Origin: Verrucomicrobiota bacterium
GTDB taxonomy: Bacteria > Verrucomicrobiota > Verrucomicrobiia > Chthoniobacterales > UBA10450
Reading direction: 5' to 3'
Assembly (NCBI GenBank): GCA_003219335.1
Contig: QHOF01000174.1
Span: 1-7,428 of the forward strand
DNA: 7,428 nt
The notes beneath the pieces were generated by a model, which saw nothing but the letters and a program-made list of their open reading frames with translations, was not told the DNA's origin and did no database searches. This document shows, in pieces, positions 1 to 5,147 of the stretch. The position numbers and the translations under genes are program-made. How positions within the stretch are numbered: position 1 is the first letter of the stretch; the number at the start of each line of letters is the position of its first letter.

Positions 1-470
1 ATCGTGCGCAGTCGGCTGCTCTGCAGTCGGATGGCAAGATCGTCGCGGCTGGATTTGCTATCTCCCAAAACGGGTTAAGCGAAAATTTCGCCGTCGCACG
101 TTATACCGCAAACGGCGTCCTCGACACCACCTTTAGTCGCGACGGGATTACCCAGATCGATTTTGGTAACTGCTGTCAGAGCGCCTACCAGGTCCTCCTG
201 CAAAGCGACGGGAAAATCATCACCGTCGGATATCCGAACACCGAAGATTCCGATTCCGACTTCTTGCTGGCGCGCTTGAATCCGCGCGGCTCACTCGACC
301 TGACCTTCGGTGTCGGCGGCAAAGTGCGCACGTCATTTGGCGATCTCAATGGTGGAGCCAACGGGGCGTCTCTTCAGTCCGACGGGAAGATTGTGGCCGT
401 CGGCTTTCAAGCCACCTTTAGTAATCAATGGAGCAACTTTGCATTGGCGCGCTACCTTGATGGCCAGTGA
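1..470 (+). CDS. Delta-60-type repeat protein, C-terminal part (5' end outside window)
   Basis: The frame is open from base 3 to the TGA at 468-470, giving 155 visible residues with no start in view. Three similar units can be read, each with the core LQSDGKI followed by V/I, A/T and a V/A-G pair, then a variable stretch, then (F/L)A(V/L)AR(Y/L), then in the first two SLD or VLD and TF. This is the pattern of the delta-60 repeat (TIGR02608 style), which forms blades of beta-propeller-like domains in large, usually exported bacterial proteins of unknown exact role. The last unit ends at LARYLDGQ with no C-terminal sorting domain visible. Substrate, partner and location cannot be told from this piece. 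An internal ATG at 264 is not the start, because the repeat pattern continues upstream without a break. The family call is firm; the function is unknown. Confidence 0.85.
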   Translation, partial: RAQSAALQSDGKIVAAGFAISQNGLSENFAVARYTANGVLDTTFSRDGITQIDFGNCCQSAYQVLLQSDGKIITVGYPNTEDSDSDFLLARLNPRGSLDLTFGVGGKVRTSFGDLNGGANGASLQSDGKIVAVGFQATFSNQWSNFALARYLDGQ

Positions 471-472
471 AT

Positions 473-490
473 GATCGCGCCATCGCGGTC
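473..490 (+). other. Weak hairpin just after the repeat-protein stop
   Basis: GATCGCG (473-479) and CGCGGTC (484-490) pair over 7 positions with one T-G wobble and a 4-base loop, 2 bases after the TGA. No T run follows, so this is at best a weak or Rho-assisted transcript end. Confidence 0.25.
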
Positions 491-524
491 CTGGTACGAT
501 TCGGTTCCCGCTCTTACCGTCTCA

Positions 525-554
525 TTGGACGTTGGACGTTGAGCGTTCGATGTT
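525..554. repeat. Degenerate tandem heptamers (TTGGACG type)
   Basis: Four consecutive 7-base units can be read: TTGGACG at 525-531, TTGGACG at 532-538, TTGAGCG at 539-545 and TTCGATG at 546-552, followed by TT. They lie in the gap between the two convergent genes. Related heptamers occur at 4556-4576 and, on the minus strand, at 5638-5658. Confidence 0.6.
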
Positions 555-572
555 TTCCAGCTGACAAGGGCT

Positions 573-836
573 TTACCGCGTGAGATAACGGCGTAGGCGA
601 ATTTTGATGTAGAGAATTCCCCACGCCGTTTTCAGGTACTTCTCTCTTTGTGCGGCGTCGCTCTCATTTCGAGAACCTTCCCAATACACAAGCTCAAACG
701 GCGGGCGTTCCTTTATCGAGTCGACGCGACCATCGTTGTGCGCCTGAAGCCGTGCCGGCAGATCCCGCGTTAGACCAACGTAGAACTGACGGTCAGCGCG
801 CGAGCGCAAAACGTAAACGTAGCAGTATTTCGGCAC
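573..836 (-). CDS. GIY-YIG nuclease superfamily small protein (UPF0213-like)
   Basis: This 87-residue protein is a single minimal GIY-YIG domain. The GIY-like strand is YVYVL (residues 6-10) and the YIG-like strand is YVG (19-21). R29 of ARLQAHN is the likely catalytic arginine, and E65 in the AAQREKYLKT helix is the likely metal-binding glutamate. Single-domain members of this size are common in bacteria; a few have structure-selective nuclease activity, but for most the substrate is unknown. The start is GTG at 836-834, the only start consistent with a full domain. It lies 12 bases after the stop of the dehydrogenase gene, in the same reading frame, with only a weak GAGA-like ribosome site, so coupled translation is likely. 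The fold is well supported; the substrate is not known. Confidence 0.88.
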   Translation of the reverse strand: MPKYCYVYVLRSRADRQFYVGLTRDLPARLQAHNDGRVDSIKERPPFELVYWEGSRNESDAAQREKYLKTAWGILYIKIRLRRYLTR

Positions 837-848
837 GGCTGCTGTATC

Positions 849-1967
849 TCACGGGGGGAATGCTTCCTTATTCACCACGTATGGCATTTTCGTTGGATCG
901 CCGCCGTAGTTACCTTCGAGGATGTCGATAAGTCCCTGAATGCAGCGGCCAGCCATGCCTTTGTCGGGATCGACATCGAGTCGGGTGATTTGCGCGCCGC
1001 TGGCGAAGTGATGAAACACGCGGCAACAATCTGCGATCTCTGGATCGAGTAGCGGCGAATCGCGCGGGAGCGGTTCTTTCTCGAACACGTCCAGCGCAGC
1101 GCCGGCGATAATTTTCTCTTTCAACGCTTTCGCCAGCGCTTTCTCGTCCACGACCGGGCCGCGTGAGGTATTGATTAAGTACGCTGTCGGCTTCATGAGC
1201 TTGAGCGTTTTCTCGTTGATGAGGTGGTAAGTCGGTTTGTCGGTTTCGCCTTCGCGTAACAGCGGCACGTGCAGTGTTACGTAATCTGCGCCGCGCAGCG
1301 CTTCTTCGAAATCGACATATTTGATCCAGGTCTTTTCCTTTTGAATGCCGCGCCCGTGGCGCAGGTCCATCACCTCCTGGATTGCAGCGATAAACTTTTC
1401 ATTCTGATATGCGGGGTCGTAGCACAGGATGTTCATGTCGAACCCGGAGCATTTCTTGATCATCGCCAGGCCAATTCGGCCAGTGCCGATAACGGCGATC
1501 GTTTTGCCAGTGACTTCGTCGCCGAGGAATGGCAGGAACGGATGCCACGAGGGCCACTTTTGTTCCCTAACGAGTCGCTCGCTCTGCCACATTTTTCTCG
1601 CGAGCATGCCCATCATGAAAAATGCGAACTCGGCGGTCGCTTCGGTGAGCACATCGGCAGTGTTGGTGAACGGGATTTTGTATTTGTTCGCGTAGGCGCG
1701 ATTGATGTTGTCGAACCCGACGGCGATCTGCGCCACAACTTTGAGCGTCCCCTTCCCTGCTTCAAAAACTTCCGCGTCAATCGGATCGCGGAGTGTGGTG
1801 ATCAATCCGTCAATGCCGCTCTTTACTTTCTCGACGATCAATTTTTTCGGCGGCGCCTCGGGTCCTTGAAAAACCTCGAGATCGTACCCGCGCTCGCGCA
1901 GCCGGTTTTCCGCCGGATCGCCAATGCGCGAAGTCGCAAACACACGGAAACGTTTCTTGGTACTCAT
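849..1967 (-). CDS. D-isomer-specific 2-hydroxyacid dehydrogenase, NAD-binding
   Basis: This 372-residue cytoplasmic oxidoreductase reduces a 2-oxo acid to a D-2-hydroxy acid or the reverse; relatives include glyoxylate/hydroxypyruvate reductase and D-3-phosphoglycerate dehydrogenase. The catalytic domain folds from both ends around a Rossmann domain carrying GTGRIG (161-166), with D184 at the end of the second strand, which favours NAD over NADP. INTSRGPVVDE places the substrate/catalytic arginine at R269, LDVFEKEP (292-299) carries the acidic partner, and FHHFASGAQ gives the histidine H320. It is about 40 residues longer than the usual 320-335. The extra length lies mostly after D184 (roughly 186-215, rich in Q, E, K and R) and in LREGETDKPTYHLIN. 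The ATG at 1967 has no clear ribosome site. The GIY-YIG gene follows after 12 bases. The exact substrate is undetermined; glyoxylate or hydroxypyruvate is the best guess. Confidence 0.9.
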   Translation of the reverse strand: MSTKKRFRVFATSRIGDPAENRLRERGYDLEVFQGPEAPPKKLIVEKVKSGIDGLITTLRDPIDAEVFEAGKGTLKVVAQIAVGFDNINRAYANKYKIPFTNTADVLTEATAEFAFFMMGMLARKMWQSERLVREQKWPSWHPFLPFLGDEVTGKTIAVIGTGRIGLAMIKKCSGFDMNILCYDPAYQNEKFIAAIQEVMDLRHGRGIQKEKTWIKYVDFEEALRGADYVTLHVPLLREGETDKPTYHLINEKTLKLMKPTAYLINTSRGPVVDEKALAKALKEKIIAGAALDVFEKEPLPRDSPLLDPEIADCCRVFHHFASGAQITRLDVDPDKGMAGRCIQGLIDILEGNYGGDPTKMPYVVNKEAFPP

Positions 1968-1981
1968 GGCTGCAAGAAATG

Positions 1982-2009
1982 GTTACCAGTTATCGGTTAT
2001 TAGTAAACG
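1982..2009. repeat. Degenerate tandem heptamers (GTTATCG type)
   Basis: Units read GTTACCA (1982-1988), GTTATCG (1989-1995), GTTATTA (1996-2002) and a decayed GTAAACG (2003-2009). They lie just upstream of the dehydrogenase start codon. The period is the same 7 bases as at the other heptamer sites, with a different sequence. Confidence 0.55.
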
Positions 2010-2088
2010 CGGCTCTTCGCTTTGGCTAACCAGAACCGAGAGTTCTGCTGATGACGCAGATTCGTTCGCTGACAGTGCCGAACGTGAC

Positions 2089-2175
2089 TCGCGCTTTCAG
2101 CGCTGGAGCCTTTTTCCGTTTCTCGAATCCTGGGAGGTTGCACCAGGCTTCAAATGAATGTTGCGCCGTTGGCGC
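2089..2175 (+). repeat. Modular hairpin repeat, copy A
   Basis: The 87-base unit begins TCGCGCTTTCAGCG and ends with the 13-base palindrome GCGCC-GTT-GGCGC (2163-2175). Its head is itself a palindrome, GCGCT-TTC-AGCGC (2091-2103). The central module at 2129-2147 starts CCTGG and ends CCAGG, a decayed version of the perfect hairpin in copy B. After it comes AGGCTTCAAATGA, nearly the same as in copy C. Confidence 0.75.
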
Positions 2176-2183
2176 TGAATGAA

Positions 2184-2298
2184 TCGCGCCTTCAGCGTTG
2201 GACGCTTTCTATTCTACGGTTCCTGGGGCGTTGCCCCAGGTTCGCCACGGCGAATCTGTCGTGTGGCGGACTCGCGATGAATCTTGCGCCTTTGGCGC
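2184..2298 (+). repeat. Modular hairpin repeat, copy B
   Basis: This 115-base direct copy of A has head TCGCGCCTTCAGCG, a perfect central hairpin CCTGGGGC-GTT-GCCCCAGG (2222-2240), and tail GCGCC-TTT-GGCGC (2286-2298). It is longer than A because of about 30 extra bases after the central hairpin, which contain another small hairpin TTCGCC-AC-GGCGAA (2241-2254). ATGAAT followed by C/G-TTGCGCC before the tail is shared with copy A. Confidence 0.75.
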
Positions 2299-2330
2299 GG
2301 AAGTCACACATGCGGGCGTTCCGATTACGA

Positions 2331-2414
2331 GCGCCAAAGGCGCGGTGTCATTTGTAGCCTGCGGCGGCGCCGCAGGAATCCGATTCCGCCCAAAATTTAG
2401 CGCTGAAGGCGCGA
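2331..2414 (-). repeat. Modular hairpin repeat, copy C (inverted)
   Basis: Read on the minus strand, this 84-base unit has head TCGCGCCTTCAGCG, a perfect central hairpin CCTGCGGC-GCC-GCCGCAGG (2358-2376), AGGCTACAAATGA, and tail GCGCC-TTT-GGCGC (2331-2343). The central stem differs in sequence from copy B but keeps full pairing. GAATCGCGCCTTCAGCG at 2181-2197 matches it perfectly in inverted orientation (2401-2417). Confidence 0.75.
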
Positions 2415-2427
2415 TTCAGATGACTCT

Positions 2428-2451
2428 GCAACCGGAGCGGTCGCCCTACAA
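2428..2451 (-). terminator. TGTAGGG-hairpin element after the cupin gene
   Basis: On the minus strand TTGTAGGG is followed directly by GCGACCG-CTC-CGGTTGC, a 7-pair stem with one G-T wobble (2428-2444). It begins 14 bases past the cupin stop codon. No T run follows, so it may be a 3'-end or processing structure and not a classical terminator. Its tag matches two other elements in this window. Confidence 0.45.
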
Positions 2452-2465
2452 ATTGTCGTTAATAA

Positions 2466-2991
2466 TTAGCGCACGAGCAGGTCCAGCCGGCGCGCGTCCA
2501 GGCAGGCCTCGCGATAATATTTCCGCGTCAGCTCGAGGAGAGTGAATCCGTCCTCGTAGGCAGCGAAGCTACCCTCCTTGGGCTTGTCCAGATAGATCAA
2601 GCCACCTTCGACCACGAACATGGTGATCATCGGCTCTGGTGAATCATCGGTGATCACCAGGGTGTGAGCTTCGCCTGCGGGCTCATAGATATAGGTGCCC
2701 GGCTTGGCAATCCAGTCGTGCTCCAGGTATCGCCAATGACCACGCATCGTATAGCCATGCACTGTTCCCACGTGATAGTGCGTTCCGACCATCGAGCCGG
2801 GGAGACCTTTCAGCACGAGACTAAATCCCCCTGATGGTGACATTGAAGCAGCAGGGTTGAAACCAGATTCCATCCGCGTACGGCACCCAGAGACGGTCAT
2901 CATCGAGATTCGTGTTGGTAATGAAGTGTTCACGGCTCCTTTGATTCGGTTCGAGCCCGTCGGTAAAATTGCTGAAGGCGGTAATTGGCAT
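2466..2991 (-). CDS. Cupin, 2,4'-dihydroxyacetophenone dioxygenase family, with a one-base frameshift
   Basis: Two frames joined near 2827-2835 give one 174-residue cupin. Frame one starts at ATG 2991 behind an AGAGGA-like ribosome site and encodes 52 residues, including TNTNLDDDRLWVPYADGIW and FQPCCFNVT. It then hits TAG unless one surplus base is skipped, and the second frame continues SGGFSLVLKGLPG to the stop at 2466. The cupin core has likely metal ligands H71 and H73 of THYHVG, the HGYTMRGHWRYLEHDW strand, and YEPAGEAHTL with E103 and H109. The C-terminal part is full length. Family members are small metal-dependent cytoplasmic enzymes; the type enzyme cleaves a C-C bond of a hydroxyacetophenone with oxygen, but many homologues are uncharacterised, so the substrate is open. 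An ATG at 2933 exists, but its first 33 residues are out of frame and unlike the family. The indel may be a sequencing error (five Gs adjoin it) or a recent mutation. Confidence 0.8.
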
Positions 2992-3059
2992 GTCCTCTTT
3001 TAGCGATCGAGTTATTGAAGGTCAATCTTCAGCCGCAGATTGGCGATCGAGAACAGCGA

Positions 3060-3087
3060 ATTATAGGGCAGATGCATCGCCTGCAAA
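3060..3087 (-). promoter_or_regulatory. Candidate sigma70 promoter for the cupin gene
   Basis: On the minus strand a perfect TATAAT (3065-3060) lies 16 bases downstream of TTTGCA (3087-3082; 4 of 6 matches to TTGACA). A transcript would begin near 3053 and give a leader of about 60 bases before ATG 2991. That leader contains a GAAG/CTTC hairpin (around 3017-3030), and GCGATCGAG occurs twice nearby (3003-3011 and 3043-3051). The -35 region overlaps the T stretch of the upstream gene's terminator. Confidence 0.4.
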
Positions 3088-3092
3088 ACCCA

Positions 3093-3124
3093 GCAACCCC
3101 GAAGGCTTTCGGGGTTGCCCTACA
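3093..3124 (-). terminator. Terminator of the aminotransferase gene (TGTAGGG-hairpin element)
   Basis: A perfect 11-base stem GCAACCCCGAA / TTCGGGGTTGC with a 4-base loop occupies 3093-3118. On the minus strand it starts two bases after the aminotransferase TAG and is followed by TGGGTTTTGC, a short T stretch. The tag TGTAGGG in front contains the stop codon itself. Confidence 0.65.
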
Positions 3125-4307
3125 GATTCTTGTTCGCCCAATCGGCGATGCGGTCGAGAGCTTTCTCGATGTTCTCGATGGAATTCGCGACGCTGAAACG
3201 CAAATAGCCTTCGCCGAATGCACCGAACGCAGTGCCTGAGAGCGCGGCGACGCCTGCGTCGTCGAGCAATGCGTCAGCCAATTTCTTTGATGGCCAGCCC
3301 GTGTTGGTGATGTTGGGAAAAACGTAGAACGCGCCGTGTGGCAAGCGGCAGGAGAAGCCTTTGATTTCGTTCAGGCCGGTGACCATGACGTCTCGCCGTT
3401 TCTTAAACTCGGCGCGCATTTGATCTACTGACTCCTGCGGCCCGTGCAGCGCTTCGATGCCGGCGATCTGCGTGAAGCTGGCGGTGCAGGAGCTGGAGTT
3501 GGTCATCAGTCGTGCGATGTGCGCCGCCAGATCGGCGCGCATCACGCCGTAACCCATTCGCCAGCCGGTCATCGCGTATGTTTTTGAAAACCCATCGAGC
3601 AAAATGGTGCGCTCTTTCATACCGTCGATGGACATGATGGAATGGTGCTCGCCCTCGAAGATAAGGCGGCTGTAAATCTCGTCGCTCAACACCATGATAC
3701 TCCGATCGCCGATGGCGCGCGCGATCGCGTCGATATCCTTTTTCTCCAGTACGCCGCCGGTGGGATTCTGCGGCGAATTCAGGATGATTAGCTTCGTGTG
3801 ATCGTTGATCATTCCGGCGAGCTCATGGACATCGAGCCGGAAATCCAATTCCTCACGCAAATGGATCGGCACAGCTTTCGCCCCCACGTAATTGATCATC
3901 GATTCGTAGATCGGAAACCCGGGATTCGGATAGATGACCTCATCGCCGTCTTCGACGAGCGCGAGGATGGAAAAAAAGATGATTGGCTTACCACCGGGAA
4001 CAACGACCACTTCGTCCGGCGTAACGTGCACGCAGCGCGTGTCGCTTACGTGTTGCGAAATGACTTCGCGCAGCTCCATCAAACCGGCCGACGGCCCGTA
4101 ATGCGTGAAGCCCTTATGCAGAGCGTCACAACCCGCGTCGATGATGTTGCGCGGCGTATCAAAATCGGGTTCGCCGATCTCGAGGTGAACGATGTCGCGC
4201 CCCTGCGCCTCCAGCGCTTTCGCTTTTACAAGCACTTCGAACGCAGTCTCGGTCCCGAGCCGCGCCATGCGCTTGGCGAGACGGAGTTCGTGCGGCTTGA
4301 TCATCAT
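3120..4307 (-). CDS. PLP-dependent class I/II aminotransferase
   Basis: This 395-residue fold-type I aminotransferase is of the aspartate aminotransferase I-gamma / PatA-like kind. It moves an amino group between an amino acid and a 2-oxo acid in the cytoplasm using pyridoxal phosphate. Visible landmarks are LEIGEPDFDTP (42-52, substrate loop), YPNPGFPIYE, NSPQNPTGG with N181 next to the cofactor, LSDEIYS with D209 (pyridine nitrogen) and Y212, the Schiff-base lysine K242 in GFSKTYAMTGWRMGYG, R250 binding the phosphate, and R370 in YLRFSVANS binding the substrate carboxylate. All key residues are present and the length is normal. Two ATGs stand in tandem (4307 and 4304) without a strong ribosome site. 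A hairpin terminator directly follows the stop. Substrate cannot be fixed from sequence; aspartate, alanine or an aromatic amino acid are possible. Confidence 0.93.
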   Translation of the reverse strand: MMIKPHELRLAKRMARLGTETAFEVLVKAKALEAQGRDIVHLEIGEPDFDTPRNIIDAGCDALHKGFTHYGPSAGLMELREVISQHVSDTRCVHVTPDEVVVVPGGKPIIFFSILALVEDGDEVIYPNPGFPIYESMINYVGAKAVPIHLREELDFRLDVHELAGMINDHTKLIILNSPQNPTGGVLEKKDIDAIARAIGDRSIMVLSDEIYSRLIFEGEHHSIMSIDGMKERTILLDGFSKTYAMTGWRMGYGVMRADLAAHIARLMTNSSSCTASFTQIAGIEALHGPQESVDQMRAEFKKRRDVMVTGLNEIKGFSCRLPHGAFYVFPNITNTGWPSKKLADALLDDAGVAALSGTAFGAFGEGYLRFSVANSIENIEKALDRIADWANKNL

Positions 4308-4402
4308 GCGAAATCAACATTTACCCTGCGCTGGCGCAACTTGTCTTTTTGAGAACCTGTACTTTTCGCGGGCTAAGAGTTGTGACGCGTGACGAGGTTC
4401 AG

Positions 4403-4511
4403 GAACGGCATGGCGTTTGACTCGCTCGCTCCCGCTCTCTCGCTCTAACGAGCTGCCCGTCCATGTCGCTAGCGTCCCCGCGGCTCCATTCTGTGAGACG
4501 CCATGTTTCCG
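4403..4511. repeat. Possible small inverted-repeat element
   Basis: GGAA...CATGGCGT-T-T near 4403-4418 reappears inverted as A-ACGCCATG...TTCC at 4496-4509, with the perfect core CATGGCGT/ACGCCATG. Between them lie a CT-rich simple stretch (4421-4446, CTCGCTCGCTCCC and so on), the palindrome CGCTAGCG and no open frame of interest. With flanks included it fills most of the 283-base gap between the aminotransferase start and the zinc-ribbon gene. It could be a remnant MITE-like element; the termini are short and imperfect. Confidence 0.3.
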
Positions 4512-4515
4512 AGTC

Positions 4516-4540
4516 GGCGACTGACACAGTCGCCCTACAA
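4516..4540 (-). terminator. TGTAGGG-hairpin element after the zinc-ribbon gene
   Basis: On the minus strand TTGTAGGG is followed by the perfect hairpin GGCGACTG-TGT-CAGTCGCC (4516-4534), about 50 bases past the zinc-ribbon stop. No T run follows. The 11 bases TCGCCCTACAA (plus strand 4530-4540) are identical to those at 2441-2451. Confidence 0.4.
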
Positions 4541-4555
4541 CTTCTGAATCTGACG

Positions 4556-4576
4556 TTCAAGATCGAGCGTTGAGCG
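4556..4576. repeat. Degenerate tandem heptamers (TTGAGCG type)
   Basis: Units read TTCAAGA (4556-4562), TCGAGCG (4563-4569) and TTGAGCG (4570-4576). The last is identical to a unit in the run at 525-554. The run sits 14 bases past the end of the zinc-ribbon gene. Confidence 0.5.
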
Positions 4577-4590
4577 TTTGCTTTTCAGGT

Positions 4591-4827
4591 TCACTGGTAT
4601 CGGCCCAAAATGACGTCTTTCTTTGACCACGTATGGACCCCGCCACAGTGCGCACAGGTGAACTTTTGTGTTTTGAGCTTGGCTGCTGCCCAGCGTTTTT
4701 CTTCGATAGTTCTTCCAGTGTCGGTCAGCTTCGATGTGGCTGGGCAACGCACGAGCAAGCTTTTGATGTTGGAACCGGCCTTTGGTTTTGGCCGTCGCGG
4801 CGGATCGAAAAAGAATCGCGTTGCCAT
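4591..4827 (-). CDS. Small zinc-ribbon-like protein, coupled to infA
   Basis: This 78-residue protein has a basic, proline-rich start (PPRRPKPKAGSN, 9-20) followed by a compact putative zinc site. C28 of VRCPATSKLTDTG, C58 and C61 of FTCAHCGG, and H65 of VHTW would give four ligands, consistent with a short treble-clef or ribbon fold. The pattern of a CP-x-T half followed by C-x2-C-x3-H-x-W is shared by small uncharacterised bacterial proteins. Its role is unknown; nucleic-acid or ribosome binding is a guess from the basic N-terminus and the neighbour. The ATG at 4827 lies one base after the infA TGA, so the two are almost certainly one transcript with coupled translation. A competing frame at 4535-4747 overlaps this gene and lacks a protein-like pattern. 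Confidence 0.75.
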   Translation of the reverse strand: MATRFFFDPPRRPKPKAGSNIKSLLVRCPATSKLTDTGRTIEEKRWAAAKLKTQKFTCAHCGGVHTWSKKDVILGRYQ

Positions 4828-4828
4828 G

Positions 4829-5044
4829 TCAGAGTCGATAAACGATGCGCCCTTTGGCGGTATCGTATGGCGACATCTCCATTCTTACTCGATCACCAAT
4901 TGTCAGGCGAATGAATCTCTTGCGCATCCTCCCGGAGATGTGCGCGAGCACCAGATGATCGTTCGCGAGAGCGACGCGAAACATGGTTCCGGGGAGCACC
5001 GTCATAATCGTGCCCTCCACTTCGATGGCTTTTTCTGAATACAT
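4829..5044 (-). CDS. infA: Translation initiation factor IF-1
   Basis: This 71-residue protein is a complete S1/OB-fold initiation factor. It binds the A site of the 30S subunit and helps IF-2 and IF-3 place the initiator tRNA. Family signatures are EVEGT (9-13), the LPGTMFRV strand, LAHISGRMRKRFIRL, GDRV and the SPYD...GRIVYR end, aligned without gaps to the usual 71-72 residue protein. The ATG at 5044 is fixed by an in-frame TAA a few codons upstream. No Shine-Dalgarno sequence is visible, and the region just before the start is filled by a heptamer repeat. It is not in a ribosomal-protein operon here: an RRM gene lies upstream and a zinc-ribbon gene follows after one base. It may be an additional copy of infA in the genome; this window cannot tell. 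Confidence 0.95.
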   Translation of the reverse strand: MYSEKAIEVEGTIMTVLPGTMFRVALANDHLVLAHISGRMRKRFIRLTIGDRVRMEMSPYDTAKGRIVYRL

Positions 5045-5048
5045 TACA

Positions 5049-5083
5049 GCTTATTTCTGATTTTCTGACATCTGATTGCTGAT
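5049..5083. repeat. Degenerate tandem heptamers (TCTGAT type) before infA
   Basis: Five successive 7-base units end close to the infA start codon: GCTTATT (5049-5055), TCTGATT (5056-5062), TTCTGAC (5063-5069), ATCTGAT (5070-5076) and TGCTGAT (5077-5083). Four of the five share a CTGA core. The run would form the last part of the infA leader on the minus strand. Confidence 0.55.
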
Positions 5084-5109
5084 CGCAAATTTCGGACGGA
5101 ATTCCGGGC

Positions 5110-5137
5110 TCTCAACTATTAGCTATCAACCATCGAC
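5110..5137. repeat. Degenerate tandem heptamers (TATCAAC type)
   Basis: Units read TCTCAAC (5110-5116), TATTAGC (5117-5123), TATCAAC (5124-5130) and CATCGAC (5131-5137). They sit between the RRM stop and infA. Together with 5049-5083 they leave little unique sequence in this 103-base gap, apart from the palindrome CGGAATTCCG (5097-5106). Confidence 0.5.
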
Positions 5138-5147
5138 TTTCTGAGCT

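Larger units (their letters stand above)
1968..2465. other. 498-base gene-free stretch with repeats
   Basis: This gap separates the cupin gene (minus strand, ending at 2466) from the dehydrogenase start at 1967. From left to right it holds a heptamer run (1982-2002), about 85 bases with nothing recognised, three copies of a modular hairpin repeat (2089-2414), and a TGTAGGG-hairpin element (2428-2451) close to the cupin stop. The open frames crossing it are low-complexity translations of the repeats and have no protein-like profile. The promoter for the dehydrogenase should lie here, but no convincing -35/-10 pair was seen. Confidence 0.7.

Noticed and set aside
1269..2003. Long plus-strand open frame of 244 codons
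   Set aside because: It lies antisense to the well-supported dehydrogenase gene and has no domain-like pattern; it is a shadow of that gene's codon bias.
2089..2414. CRISPR array
   Set aside because: Only a few units, one inverted, with unequal spacing and no repeat-spacer regularity or cas genes.
2154..2545. Overlapping plus-strand open frames with repeated APLAL/APLAR-like peptides
   Set aside because: The repetition comes from DNA hairpin repeats read as protein; the repeat units fall in different frames and one unit is inverted.
2847..2933. ATG at 2933 as start of the cupin
   Set aside because: The residues it would add do not match the family, while the other frame from 2991 encodes the expected N-terminus with a ribosome site.
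3798..4352. Plus-strand open frame of 184 codons
   Set aside because: It is antisense to the aminotransferase, whose motifs are complete on the other strand.
4535..4747. 70-residue minus-strand open frame overlapping the zinc-ribbon gene
   Set aside because: The alternative frame holds the Cys/His zinc pattern and the coupled start; this one has neither.
4610..5038. Plus-strand open frame of 142 codons
   Set aside because: It is antisense to infA and the zinc-ribbon gene, both with clear family patterns.
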